NCBI GenBank assembly: GCA_046724665.1
Contig: JBKOWZ010000093.1
Span: 1-15,122, forward strand
Length of the DNA: 15,122 bases
Direction of reading: 5' to 3'
Source: Actinocrinis sp046724665
GTDB taxonomy: Bacteria; Actinomycetota; Actinomycetes; Streptomycetales; Catenulisporaceae
The translations under genes were made by a program, and so were the position numbers. Below are positions 1 to 6,252 of this stretch, piece by piece (position 1 is the stretch's first letter; the number at the start of each line of letters is the position of its first letter). The notes beneath the pieces are model-generated. The model saw only the letters and a program-made list of their open reading frames with translations, ran no database searches and was not told the origin of the DNA.

Positions 1-561
1 GCCGAGCGGCGCCACGGCCATCACGCCGCCGAGCCGCAGCGCACCGGCCCGCGCGACGGCGTCGGCGATCCGCTCGACCTCGCCGGGCTCGGCGCCGCCC
101 CGGCCGACCGCGTCAGGGTCCAGATTCACTTGCACGAGGCAGGTCGGCGTGCGGCCGGCCCGGCGGGCCGCCTCGTCGAGGGCGGCGACCAGCTTGAGCC
201 GGTCCACCGATTGGATGACGTCGGCGTACCCGACCACCGAACGGACTTTGTTGCTCTGAAGCTGCCCGATGAAGTGCCAGGTCGGCGCCGGGCTCGCGCG
301 CAGGACCTCGGCGACCTGCGCCGCCTTGGCCGACGCCTCCTGGTCACGGTTCTCGCCGAAGTCGCGCAGCCCGAATCCCATCAGCCGCAGCACGTCCGCG
401 GCGGGAAAGAACTTGGTGACCGCGATAAGCGCCACCTCGCCCGGACCGCGGCCCGCGGCGTCGCAGGCGGCGTCGATGCGTGCACGCAGCGTCGCCAGGT
501 TGCGTTCGAGTTCGGCTATGCGCTCTTGGTTCGCGACGGTCGGCGTCTTGTCGTGTGACAC
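1..561 (-). CDS. yggS: YggS/PROSC family PLP homeostasis protein (3' end cut by window)
   Basis: This is the N-terminal 187 codons of a pyridoxal-phosphate-binding protein of the YggS/YlmE/PROSC family. Members bind PLP on a fold-type III barrel and buffer the cofactor in the cytoplasm; no catalytic reaction is firmly assigned. Visible family motifs are VTKFFPAADV, whose Lys at about residue 50 is the expected PLP Schiff-base lysine, DFGENRDQE (68-75), WHFIGQLQSNK (95-105) and SVDRL (118-122). The reading frame stays open to base 1, so the C-terminal part lies outside. I chose the GTG at 561 because a GAGGA Shine-Dalgarno sequence lies 9 nt upstream, inside the end of pgeF; only 5 nt separate the two genes, so translation is probably coupled. 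In actinobacteria this gene usually follows ftsZ and pgeF and precedes sepF, which would be expected just beyond the left edge. Family assignment is strong; the role in division is unproven. Confidence 0.93.
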   Translation of the reverse strand, partial: MSHDKTPTVANQERIAELERNLATLRARIDAACDAAGRGPGEVALIAVTKFFPAADVLRLMGFGLRDFGENRDQEASAKAAQVAEVLRASPAPTWHFIGQLQSNKVRSVVGYADVIQSVDRLKLVAALDEAARRAGRTPTCLVQVNLDPDAVGRGGAEPGEVERIADAVARAGALRLGGVMAVAPLG

Positions 562-566
562 TTGTC

Positions 567-1295
567 TCAATCCTCGCCGAACCAGACGAAACCGGCGAAC
601 CGTCCGGTGACGCCTTCCCGCCGGTACGAGTAGTGGTCCGCGGACTCCATCGCGCAGATCTCCGATCGGTAGCCCTCGGCGATACCGGCGCGCCGCAGCT
701 GTGCCCAAACCCCGCCGGGCACATCCACGGCCGGTGTGCCCTGACGCGTCGTCGCCCACGATTCGGGTTCACGCTGCGCGACGTCCGCGCGCATCTGCTC
801 TGGTACCTCGTAGCAGGCCCCGCACACAGCCGGTCCGGTGTAGGCGACCATACGTGCCGGGTCCGCGCCGAGTTCGCGCATCGCTGCGATGGTGACGGGG
901 ACGACGCCCTTCGCCATCCCGGGGCGCCCGGCGTGTGCGGCTCCCACGACGCCCGCGACCGGGTCGGCGAGCAGGACCGGGGTGCAGTCGGCGACCAGGA
1001 CGGCGAGCACGAGGTCCGGTCGGTCGGTGACCGAGGCGTCGGCTTCGGGGACGGCCGTGTCCGGCCAGGGCTCACGCGCGACGACGACGTCCGCGCCGTG
1101 CACCTGCCTGAGGTAGACCACCCGCTCCGGATCGACGCCGAGTTGCTTGGCGGCGAGGCGGCGGTTCTCCGTGACGAGCTGTGGTGCCTCGCCGACGTGG
1201 TCGCCGAGGTTCAGCGAGCCGTAGGGCGGCGCGCTGACGCCGCCGTGGCGGTCGGAGAAGGCGAAGCGTACGCGGCCGCGCGCGAAAGTCTGCAC
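567..1295 (-). CDS. pgeF: Peptidoglycan editing factor PgeF / polyphenol oxidase family protein (YfiH, DUF152)
   Basis: This 242-residue cytoplasmic protein belongs to the YfiH/YlmD/LACC1 family. Members have been described as multicopper polyphenol oxidases and as purine nucleoside phosphorylase/deaminases. The E. coli member, PgeF, prevents L-Ser from replacing L-Ala in the peptidoglycan stem peptide, which fits a place beside mur genes. The putative metal-site residues are present: QVHG with His66, ADC with Cys104, AAHAGRPG with His121, and the signature GPAVCGACYEV (154-164). The end, HYSYRREGVTGRFAGFVW, is typical. The usual HAGWRG appears here as HAGRPG, a small variation. The start is the GTG at 1295, 85 nt after the ftsZ stop. 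Its ribosome-binding site is weak (an AGG about 10 nt upstream), so the exact start is less certain than the family. Biochemical activity cannot be read from sequence. Confidence 0.93.
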   Translation of the reverse strand: MQTFARGRVRFAFSDRHGGVSAPPYGSLNLGDHVGEAPQLVTENRRLAAKQLGVDPERVVYLRQVHGADVVVAREPWPDTAVPEADASVTDRPDLVLAVLVADCTPVLLADPVAGVVGAAHAGRPGMAKGVVPVTIAAMRELGADPARMVAYTGPAVCGACYEVPEQMRADVAQREPESWATTRQGTPAVDVPGGVWAQLRRAGIAEGYRSEICAMESADHYSYRREGVTGRFAGFVWFGED

Positions 1296-1380
1296 GCTAC
1301 GAGCCTGTCAGATCGCCCCACGCCGAATCCAGCCGGATGGCCGGCGCAGATCGCGCCGACCGGTCGATCGACGGACCGGA

Positions 1381-2541
1381 TCAGTTGCCTTCCTTGAGGA
1401 AGTCCGGGATGTCCAGCTCGTCGGCGGCCAGTCCGGCATCGGCGGAGCGGCTGCCGGGGATGGTCGAGGCCAGCTCGTCCTCTTCCTCCTTCGGCCTGGG
1501 CAGCGTGCCGAGCATCGCGTTGTGCACGGTCGTGTTGGCCGCGGTCCCCGCCGCGTCGTCGGCCCGGCGGGTGCCCTCGCGGCGCTTGGCCGGCTGGCCG
1601 CCGTCGAAGCCGGCCGCGATGACGGTGACCCGCACCTCGTCGCCGAGCGCGTCGTCGATGACCGCGCCGAAGATGATGTTCGCGTCCTGGTGCGCGGCCT
1701 CGGAGACCAGCTGCGCGGCCTCGTTGATCTCGAACAGGCCGAGGTCCGAGCCGCCGGAGATGCTCAGCAGCACGCCGCGGGCGCCGTCGATCGAGGCCTC
1801 GAGCAGCGGGGAGGAGATCGCCATCTCGGCGGCGGCGACCGCGCGGTCGTCCCCACGGGCCGAGCCGATGCCCATCAGCGCCGAGCCGGCCTCGGACATG
1901 ACCGACTTGACGTCGGCGAAGTCCAGGTTGATCAGGCCGGGGGTGGTGATCAGGTCGGTGATGCCCTGGACACCGGAGAGCAGCACCTGGTCCGCGGACT
2001 TGAACGCGTCGAGCACCGTGGCGCCCGGCGCGGAGATGGACAGCAGCCGGTCGTTCGGGATCACGATGAGGGTGTCCACCTCCTCGCGCAGCGCGGCGAT
2101 GCCGGACTCGGCCTGCGCCGCCCGGCGGCGGCCCTCGAAGGTGAACGGCCGGGTGACCACGCCGATGGTCAGCGCGCCGAGCGAGCGGGCGATGCGGGCC
2201 ACCACCGGGGCGCCGCCGGTGCCGGTGCCGCCGCCCTCGCCTGCGGTGACGAACACCATGTCGGCGCCCTTGATGACCTCCTCGATCTCCTCGGCGTGGT
2301 CCTCGGCGGCCTTGCGGCCCACGTCAGGGTCCGCGCCGGCGCCGAGGCCGCGGGTCAGTTCCCGCCCGACGTCGAGCTTCACGTCCGCGTCGCTCATCAG
2401 CAGCGCCTGCGCGTCCGTGTTGATGGCGATGAACTCGACGCCCTTGAGCCCGACCTCGATCATCCGGTTGATCGCGTTGACGCCTCCGCCGCCGATCCCG
2501 ACGACTTTGATCACGGCGAGGTAGTTCTGCGGTGCACCCAC
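1381..2541 (-). CDS. ftsZ: Cell division protein FtsZ
   Basis: FtsZ is the tubulin-like GTPase that polymerises into the Z ring and positions the division machinery at the inner membrane. The 386-residue product has the nucleotide-binding region GIGGGGVNAINRM, NTDAQ (41-45), the tubulin signature GGGTGTGG (103-110), and the T7 loop NLDFADV (205-211) with the Asp pair that triggers GTP hydrolysis across the subunit interface. A variable linker of about 55 residues follows from about residue 318, then the conserved C-terminal peptide DELDIPDFLK (374-383) plus three extra residues, EGN. The frame is open for 32 more codons upstream to an ATG at 2637, but homology begins at the GTG (2541), which has a GAGAGG ribosome-binding site 10 nt upstream (2552-2557). 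That start gives the actinobacterial N-terminus VGAPQNYLAVIKVVG. The 245-nt gap before it suggests that ftsZ has its own promoter. Confidence 0.99.
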   Translation of the reverse strand: MGAPQNYLAVIKVVGIGGGGVNAINRMIEVGLKGVEFIAINTDAQALLMSDADVKLDVGRELTRGLGAGADPDVGRKAAEDHAEEIEEVIKGADMVFVTAGEGGGTGTGGAPVVARIARSLGALTIGVVTRPFTFEGRRRAAQAESGIAALREEVDTLIVIPNDRLLSISAPGATVLDAFKSADQVLLSGVQGITDLITTPGLINLDFADVKSVMSEAGSALMGIGSARGDDRAVAAAEMAISSPLLEASIDGARGVLLSISGGSDLGLFEINEAAQLVSEAAHQDANIIFGAVIDDALGDEVRVTVIAAGFDGGQPAKRREGTRRADDAAGTAANTTVHNAMLGTLPRPKEEEDELASTIPGSRSADAGLAADELDIPDFLKEGN

Positions 2542-2626
2542 GGTTCGAAGGCCTCTCGCGCTGGTGAGTACGGATGGTCGGCGGCTCGGTGGAGATTCGC
2601 GAACGACCTTATCGCCCTCGGACTGA

Positions 2627-2654
2627 GTCAACATCAATTAGGGGTCAACATCAA
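2627..2654 (-). repeat. Two 11-bp direct repeats upstream of ftsZ
   Basis: The minus-strand motif TTGATGTTGAC occurs twice without mismatch, at 2644-2654 and 2627-2637. The period is 17 bp, about one and a half helical turns. Flanking bases extend the similarity to 13 of 14. The pair lies in the 5' leader downstream of the candidate TTGAAC promoter and about 85-115 nt before the ftsZ GTG. It could be a paired protein-binding site, or duplicated -35-like boxes, because each copy contains TTGAC and TTGATG. I recognise no known regulator site. Confidence 0.6.
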
Positions 2655-2696
2655 CTATGGGTCAGTCATCAAGGTGACGACTCGATCGACGAATCG

Positions 2697-2725
2697 ACAG
2701 TAGGTCTCCCAGCGCGCGCGTTCAA
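2697..2725 (-). promoter_or_regulatory. Candidate vegetative promoter for ftsZ
   Basis: On the minus strand a -35-like TTGAAC (2720-2725) is followed by an exactly 17-nt spacer and a -10-like TACTGT (2697-2702). This fits the loose sigma-70/HrdB pattern of high-GC actinobacteria: four of six -35 bases and three of six -10 bases match consensus. Transcription would start near 2690 and give a leader of about 150 nt before the ftsZ GTG. A second, weaker pair lies closer to the gene: TTGATG overlapping the proximal direct repeat, then 18 nt, then GATAAG. Streptomyces ftsZ is known to have several promoters in the equivalent interval. These are pattern matches only. Confidence 0.4.
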
Positions 2726-2786
2726 CGAACACGCCGAAACTTCGTCCACCGCAGTTCAACTGAGCGGCCGTCACTCAATCATATGG

Positions 2787-3596
2787 TCAGGACATAGCCG
2801 GAGAATCCGGGGCACTGACGTCGTACCGGGCAGCTCTGCCCAAGCGCAACAGAGCCGCCAGGTCGGCCGCCTTCGCCGGGGCGTTGTCTCCCCCGCCCCA
2901 ATTGACGGTCGCCCCGCCGCGCAGCGTGAGTGAGATCGAATATGCGCTCGAAGCGGAGATACCGGTGACTTGGTGCGCGAGATTCACGGGGAGCGCCTTA
3001 AGCGCGGCGAGTGCGCCGGGGACGACCGCCGCTTTGACCGCCGGGCCGCCCTGGACCTGAATGACCGCCAGACCGGCGGTCGGGTGCGTTACCGACCCGA
3101 ACACGACACCGGACACGTCCACGACGTCGTAATTCGACCCGTTCGGAATCAGCGCGGCGGGAACGCGTTCCGTCACGGTGATGACGACGGTGTGCGGCCA
3201 GTCGAGCGACACCTGCGCGGAGGCGATCTGCGGTATCCGCTCGACACGCGCCGCCGCTCCAGCGGTGTCCACGGACACCAGCGGCGTACCAGTGCCAAGC
3301 ACCGACGTGCTGATCACCTGCTGCACGGAGACGTTCTTCTCCCCCACCACGCGCACGTTCGTCACCGCGAAGAGCGATGTGTGCCATACGACCACGTAAG
3401 CCGCAATGAACAGCAGGATGACCGCGACGGTCACCGTCACCGAGAGCCGCCGCCACCGCTCGCGCGAACGCATCCGGGCGGCGTAAAGCCGCGCGGGCAG
3501 CGTCGAGACGACGGGCAGTGCCGAAACCTTCGACCGCGCCGCGCCCGACGGCCGATTCGGCTTCGGCTTCGGTGGGTCGGTGACCTCGTCGCTCAC
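2787..3596 (-). CDS. ftsQ: Cell division protein FtsQ/DivIB
   Basis: FtsQ is a bitopic membrane protein of the divisome that, with FtsB and FtsL, links early and late division proteins and controls septal synthesis by FtsW and FtsI. The 269-residue product has a basic, Pro-rich cytoplasmic tail (1-50, ending RMRSRERWRR), one membrane segment at about 51-71 (LSVTVTVAVILLFIAAYVVV), a POTRA domain at about 74-145 (FAVTNVRVVGEKNVS to VTERVPAALI), and a C-terminal FtsQ beta domain containing VVDVSGVVFG (158-167). This order and length fit the family. The GTG start at 3596 has AGGA 8 nt upstream (3605-3608). The gene starts 29 nt after the murC stop, so it is probably co-transcribed with it. The last residues, DVSAPDSPAMS, lie just before the ftsZ upstream region. 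Confidence 0.96.
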   Translation of the reverse strand: MSDEVTDPPKPKPNRPSGAARSKVSALPVVSTLPARLYAARMRSRERWRRLSVTVTVAVILLFIAAYVVVWHTSLFAVTNVRVVGEKNVSVQQVISTSVLGTGTPLVSVDTAGAAARVERIPQIASAQVSLDWPHTVVITVTERVPAALIPNGSNYDVVDVSGVVFGSVTHPTAGLAVIQVQGGPAVKAAVVPGALAALKALPVNLAHQVTGISASSAYSISLTLRGGATVNWGGGDNAPAKAADLAALLRLGRAARYDVSAPDSPAMS

Positions 3597-3625
3597 GGAT
3601 CCGATCCTGCTCTCCGCCGGGCCGA

Positions 3626-5095
3626 TTACCCGGCTGACGCGCCGTCGCGAGCGGCGAGCAGTTCGAGGATCCTCGGGCCGAGCGTGGTGACGTCACCCGC
3701 TCCGGCGGTGACCACGAGGTCGCCGGGCCGAGCCCACGCGGCGAGCCGAGCCGGTACGGCCGAGGTATCGGGTTCGAAGACGACGCAGTCGGCGGGCAGC
3801 GGCACGTCCCCGGCGACGACCGCTCCGGTCACTCCCGGGATCGGATCCTCGCCGGAGCCCGGGTAGACCTCCAGCACGACCACGGCGTCGGCGGCGCCGA
3901 GCGGCGCGCCGTATTGCCGCAGAAAGGCCTGAGCGCGCGAATACCGCTGCGGCTGGAACGCGACGATCAGCCGGCCGTCCCCGGCCAGCGTGCGGAACGC
4001 GGCCAGCGTCGCGGCGATCTCGGTCGGATGGTGCATGTAGTCGTCGTATACGCGTACGCCGCCGGCTTCGCCCTTGAACTCCATCCGGCGCCGCGCTCCC
4101 CCAAAGGCAGCAAGCGCTGCGGGCACGCTCATCAGGTCCACGCCGAGTTCGTCCAGGACGGCGAACGCCGCGGCTGCATTCGCTGCGTTATACGCCCCGG
4201 GGATGCCAAGCTCCAGCCGGTACGTACGCCCACTTGATTCAAGTGTGAAACATGCAGACCCTGTTGCCGGAGCTACACCCAGCTCACTGATCATATAATC
4301 AACAGTCTGATTATCGGTCATATTGGCTCGTCCGTACCAGGCGACGCGGATACCGCTGTCCTGGGCGGCCTGGCCGACCGCGACGGCGCCCGGATCGTCG
4401 GCGCAGACCACCAGCAGCCCGCCGGGCTTCAGCCGGTCCACGAACGAGACGAAGGCCTTGTGCACGTCGTCGAGCGAGGCGAAGTAGTCGGTGTGGTCGA
4501 GTTCGACGTTGGTGACGACCGCGATGTCGGGCTCGTAGTGCCGGAAGGTGCCGTCCGACTCGTCGGCCTCCGCGACGAAGACCTCGCCGCGCCCCGCGCG
4601 TCCGCTGACCCCTGACGCGCCGATCTCGCCGCCGATCGCGTACGAGGGGTCGAGGCCGAGTACGTCCAGCGCCACGGCCAGCATGGACGTGGTCGTGGTC
4701 TTGCCGTGCGTGCCCGCGACCAGAACCGCCGTGCGCCCGACCATCAGCGAGGCGAGCGCCGTGGCACGGTGGATGATCCGCAGGCCGCGCCGGGAGGCCT
4801 CGGCGAGTTCCACGTTGTCGGGGCGCACACCGGTCGTCGCCACCACGGTGTCCACGCCGTCCAGGTTCTGCGGCGCCTGGCCGATCCGGACGATCGCGCC
4901 CGCCGCGATCAGCGCCTCGATCGCCGGCGTGCGCTTGATGTCGCTGCCGGAGACCGGCAGGCCGCGCTCCACCGCGATCCGCGCGACCGGCGCCATGCCG
5001 ACGCCGCCGATGCCGACGAAGTGGATACGCCCCAGTTCCTCGGCGGCCGGCACGACCTCGGGCGGCTCATAGCCGCGCGGGTCGCCGATGCTCAC
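3626..5095 (-). CDS. murC: UDP-N-acetylmuramate--L-alanine ligase MurC
   Basis: MurC is the cytoplasmic ATP-dependent ligase that adds L-Ala to UDP-MurNAc, the first step of stem-peptide assembly. The 489-residue product shows the full three-domain order: an N-terminal Rossmann domain with HFVGIGGVGM (25-34), the ATP loop GTHGKTTTT (128-136), EADESDGTF (176-184), NVELDHTDYF (196-205), and C-terminal YDDYMHHPTEI (350-360) and FQPQRYSR (380-387). The usual Ala in YDDYAHHPTE is Met here. The GTG start at 5095 overlaps the murG stop by 4 bp (GTGA); the frame is open far upstream, but homology supports this start. Codons for roughly residues 256-290 (about 4231-4330) are unusually A/T-rich, unlike the rest of the gene, and encode a segment without recognisable catalytic motifs. 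The gap to ftsQ is 29 nt. Confidence 0.98.
   Translation of the reverse strand: MSIGDPRGYEPPEVVPAAEELGRIHFVGIGGVGMAPVARIAVERGLPVSGSDIKRTPAIEALIAAGAIVRIGQAPQNLDGVDTVVATTGVRPDNVELAEASRRGLRIIHRATALASLMVGRTAVLVAGTHGKTTTTSMLAVALDVLGLDPSYAIGGEIGASGVSGRAGRGEVFVAEADESDGTFRHYEPDIAVVTNVELDHTDYFASLDDVHKAFVSFVDRLKPGGLLVVCADDPGAVAVGQAAQDSGIRVAWYGRANMTDNQTVDYMISELGVAPATGSACFTLESSGRTYRLELGIPGAYNAANAAAAFAVLDELGVDLMSVPAALAAFGGARRRMEFKGEAGGVRVYDDYMHHPTEIAATLAAFRTLAGDGRLIVAFQPQRYSRAQAFLRQYGAPLGAADAVVVLEVYPGSGEDPIPGVTGAVVAGDVPLPADCVVFEPDTSAVPARLAAWARPGDLVVTAGAGDVTTLGPRILELLAARDGASAG
4288..4301. repeat. 14-bp near palindrome inside murC
   Basis: The plus strand reads TGATCATATAATCA, a palindrome of the form TGATnATATnATCA broken at one base pair of positions. 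It sits in the most AT-rich coding patch of the window (about 4231-4330, roughly 46 percent GC by hand count). On the minus strand it contains TATGAT, a five-of-six match to a -10 box, but no convincing -35 box at 16-18 nt. It could be an operator-like site, or chance in an AT-rich stretch. Confidence 0.35.
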
Positions 5096-6252
5096 GCGCC
5101 TACCCCGGCCGGGCCGAGCCGGGGCGAGCCGCCGGTGGCGACGGCCGCCGCGCTGCCCGCCGCCTCGAAGACCAGGTCGGCCAGTGCCTCGTCGGCGTCG
5201 CGCCGGCCGAGGTCCGCCGCCGCGCTGCCCATCTGCTCCAGCCGCTGCCGGTCCCCGGCGAGCGGTACCAGTTCGCGGATCAGCCAGTCCGCGGTGAGGT
5301 CGTCGTCGTCGATCATCAGGCCGCCGCCGGCGCGTACCGCCGGCTGGGCGTTGAGGCGCTGCTCGCCGTTGCCGATCGGCAGCGGTACATACGCCGCCGG
5401 CAGGCCGACCGCCGCGACCTCGGCGCAGGTCATCGCACCGCCCCGGCAAAGCACCAGATCCGCCGCAGCATAGGCGAGGTCCATCCGGTCGAGGTACGGC
5501 ACCGCGGCGTACGCGGCGCCCTCGACCTTAGGCAGCGCCGCCTCGTCGTAGTTCGCACGGCCGACCGCGTGCAGGATCTGGATTCCGGCGGAGGCGAAGG
5601 CCGACGCCGCGGCGAAGACGGCCTCGTTCAGCCGCCGCGCGCCCTGGGAGCCGCCGTAGACCAGCAGCGTCGGCCGGTCCACCGCCAACCCGAACGTCGC
5701 GCAGGCCTCGGCGCGCAGCGCGGGGCGGTCGAGCGTGGAGATCGCGCGGCGCAGCGGCATGCCGATGTACTTGCCGCCGCCGATCCGGGTGTCCGGCGAG
5801 CCGGTGGCGATGCGGTCGGTCATCCGCGCGCCGACCCGGTTCGCCAGGCCGGGGCGCACGTTCGCCTCGTGCAGCACGATCGGCACGGCGCGGCGGCGGG
5901 CGGCGAAGTACGCGGGCAACGCCACGTAGCCGCCGAAGCCGACCACCACGTCGGCGCCGACCCGGTCGAGCACCTCGGCGGCCCGGCGCACCGTCCCGGC
6001 CAGCCGGCTCGGCACGGTGAACAGCTCGGAGGTGGGCTTGCGCGGCAGCGGCACCGCCGGGATCAGCTCGAGGTCGTAGCCGCGCTCCGGGACGAGCCGG
6101 GTCTCCAGCCCCTTCGTGGTGCCGAGCGCCGTGATCCCGACCCGCGGATCGCGTCTGCGCAGCGCGTCGGCCAGGGCCAGCGCCGGCTCGATGTGTCCGG
6201 CGGTGCCGCCGCCGGCGAGCACGACATGGATCGGGCGGGCTGCGTCGGTCAC
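5092..6252 (-). CDS. murG: Undecaprenyl-PP-MurNAc-pentapeptide GlcNAc transferase MurG
   Basis: MurG transfers GlcNAc from UDP-GlcNAc to lipid I on the inner face of the membrane, forming lipid II. The 386-residue GT28-family protein has the N-terminal glycine-rich loop GGGTAGHIEPALALAD (14-29), GFGGYVALP (105-113), HEANVRPGLANR (128-139), the second-domain loop GGSQGARRLNE (200-210), and the donor-binding region RGGAMTCAE (270-278) and PLPIGNGEQRLNAQ (290-303). There is no membrane-spanning segment, as usual for this peripheral enzyme. The GTG start at 6252 overlaps the ftsW stop by 4 bp (GTGA) and has a GAGGGA ribosome-binding site at 6261-6266, 8 nt upstream. Its own stop overlaps the murC start in the same way, so ftsW, murG and murC are probably translationally coupled. 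The Ala/Gly-rich C-terminal tail after about residue 365 has no clear function. Confidence 0.98.
   Translation of the reverse strand: MTDAARPIHVVLAGGGTAGHIEPALALADALRRRDPRVGITALGTTKGLETRLVPERGYDLELIPAVPLPRKPTSELFTVPSRLAGTVRRAAEVLDRVGADVVVGFGGYVALPAYFAARRRAVPIVLHEANVRPGLANRVGARMTDRIATGSPDTRIGGGKYIGMPLRRAISTLDRPALRAEACATFGLAVDRPTLLVYGGSQGARRLNEAVFAAASAFASAGIQILHAVGRANYDEAALPKVEGAAYAAVPYLDRMDLAYAAADLVLCRGGAMTCAEVAAVGLPAAYVPLPIGNGEQRLNAQPAVRAGGGLMIDDDDLTADWLIRELVPLAGDRQRLEQMGSAAADLGRRDADEALADLVFEAAGSAAAVATGGSPRLGPAGVGA

Noticed and set aside
567..1295. Calling the gene after ftsZ a laccase
   Set aside because: It is not a cupredoxin-type multicopper oxidase; it belongs to the YfiH family, for which peptidoglycan editing and purine-related activities are reported.
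1343..1379. Short inverted repeats after ftsZ (GGCGC/GCGCC at 1343-1357 and CCGGTC/GACCGG at 1360-1379) as a terminator
   Set aside because: The stems are only 5-6 bp, there is no T-run on the transcribed side, and such pairs are frequent in GC-rich DNA; read-through to pgeF is more likely.
2542..2637. N-terminal extension of FtsZ from the ATG at 2637
   Set aside because: The 32 extra residues overlap the direct repeats and have no homology; the GTG at 2541 has a good ribosome-binding site and gives the family N-terminus.
4294..4299. Perfect TATAAT on the plus strand inside murC as an antisense promoter
   Set aside because: No -35-like sequence lies 16-18 nt upstream and no plus-strand gene follows; an AT-rich patch easily yields this hexamer.
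5096..5449. Upstream extension of the murC frame
   Set aside because: It is Arg/Gly-rich sequence lying entirely within murG; the GTG overlapping the murG stop fits homology.
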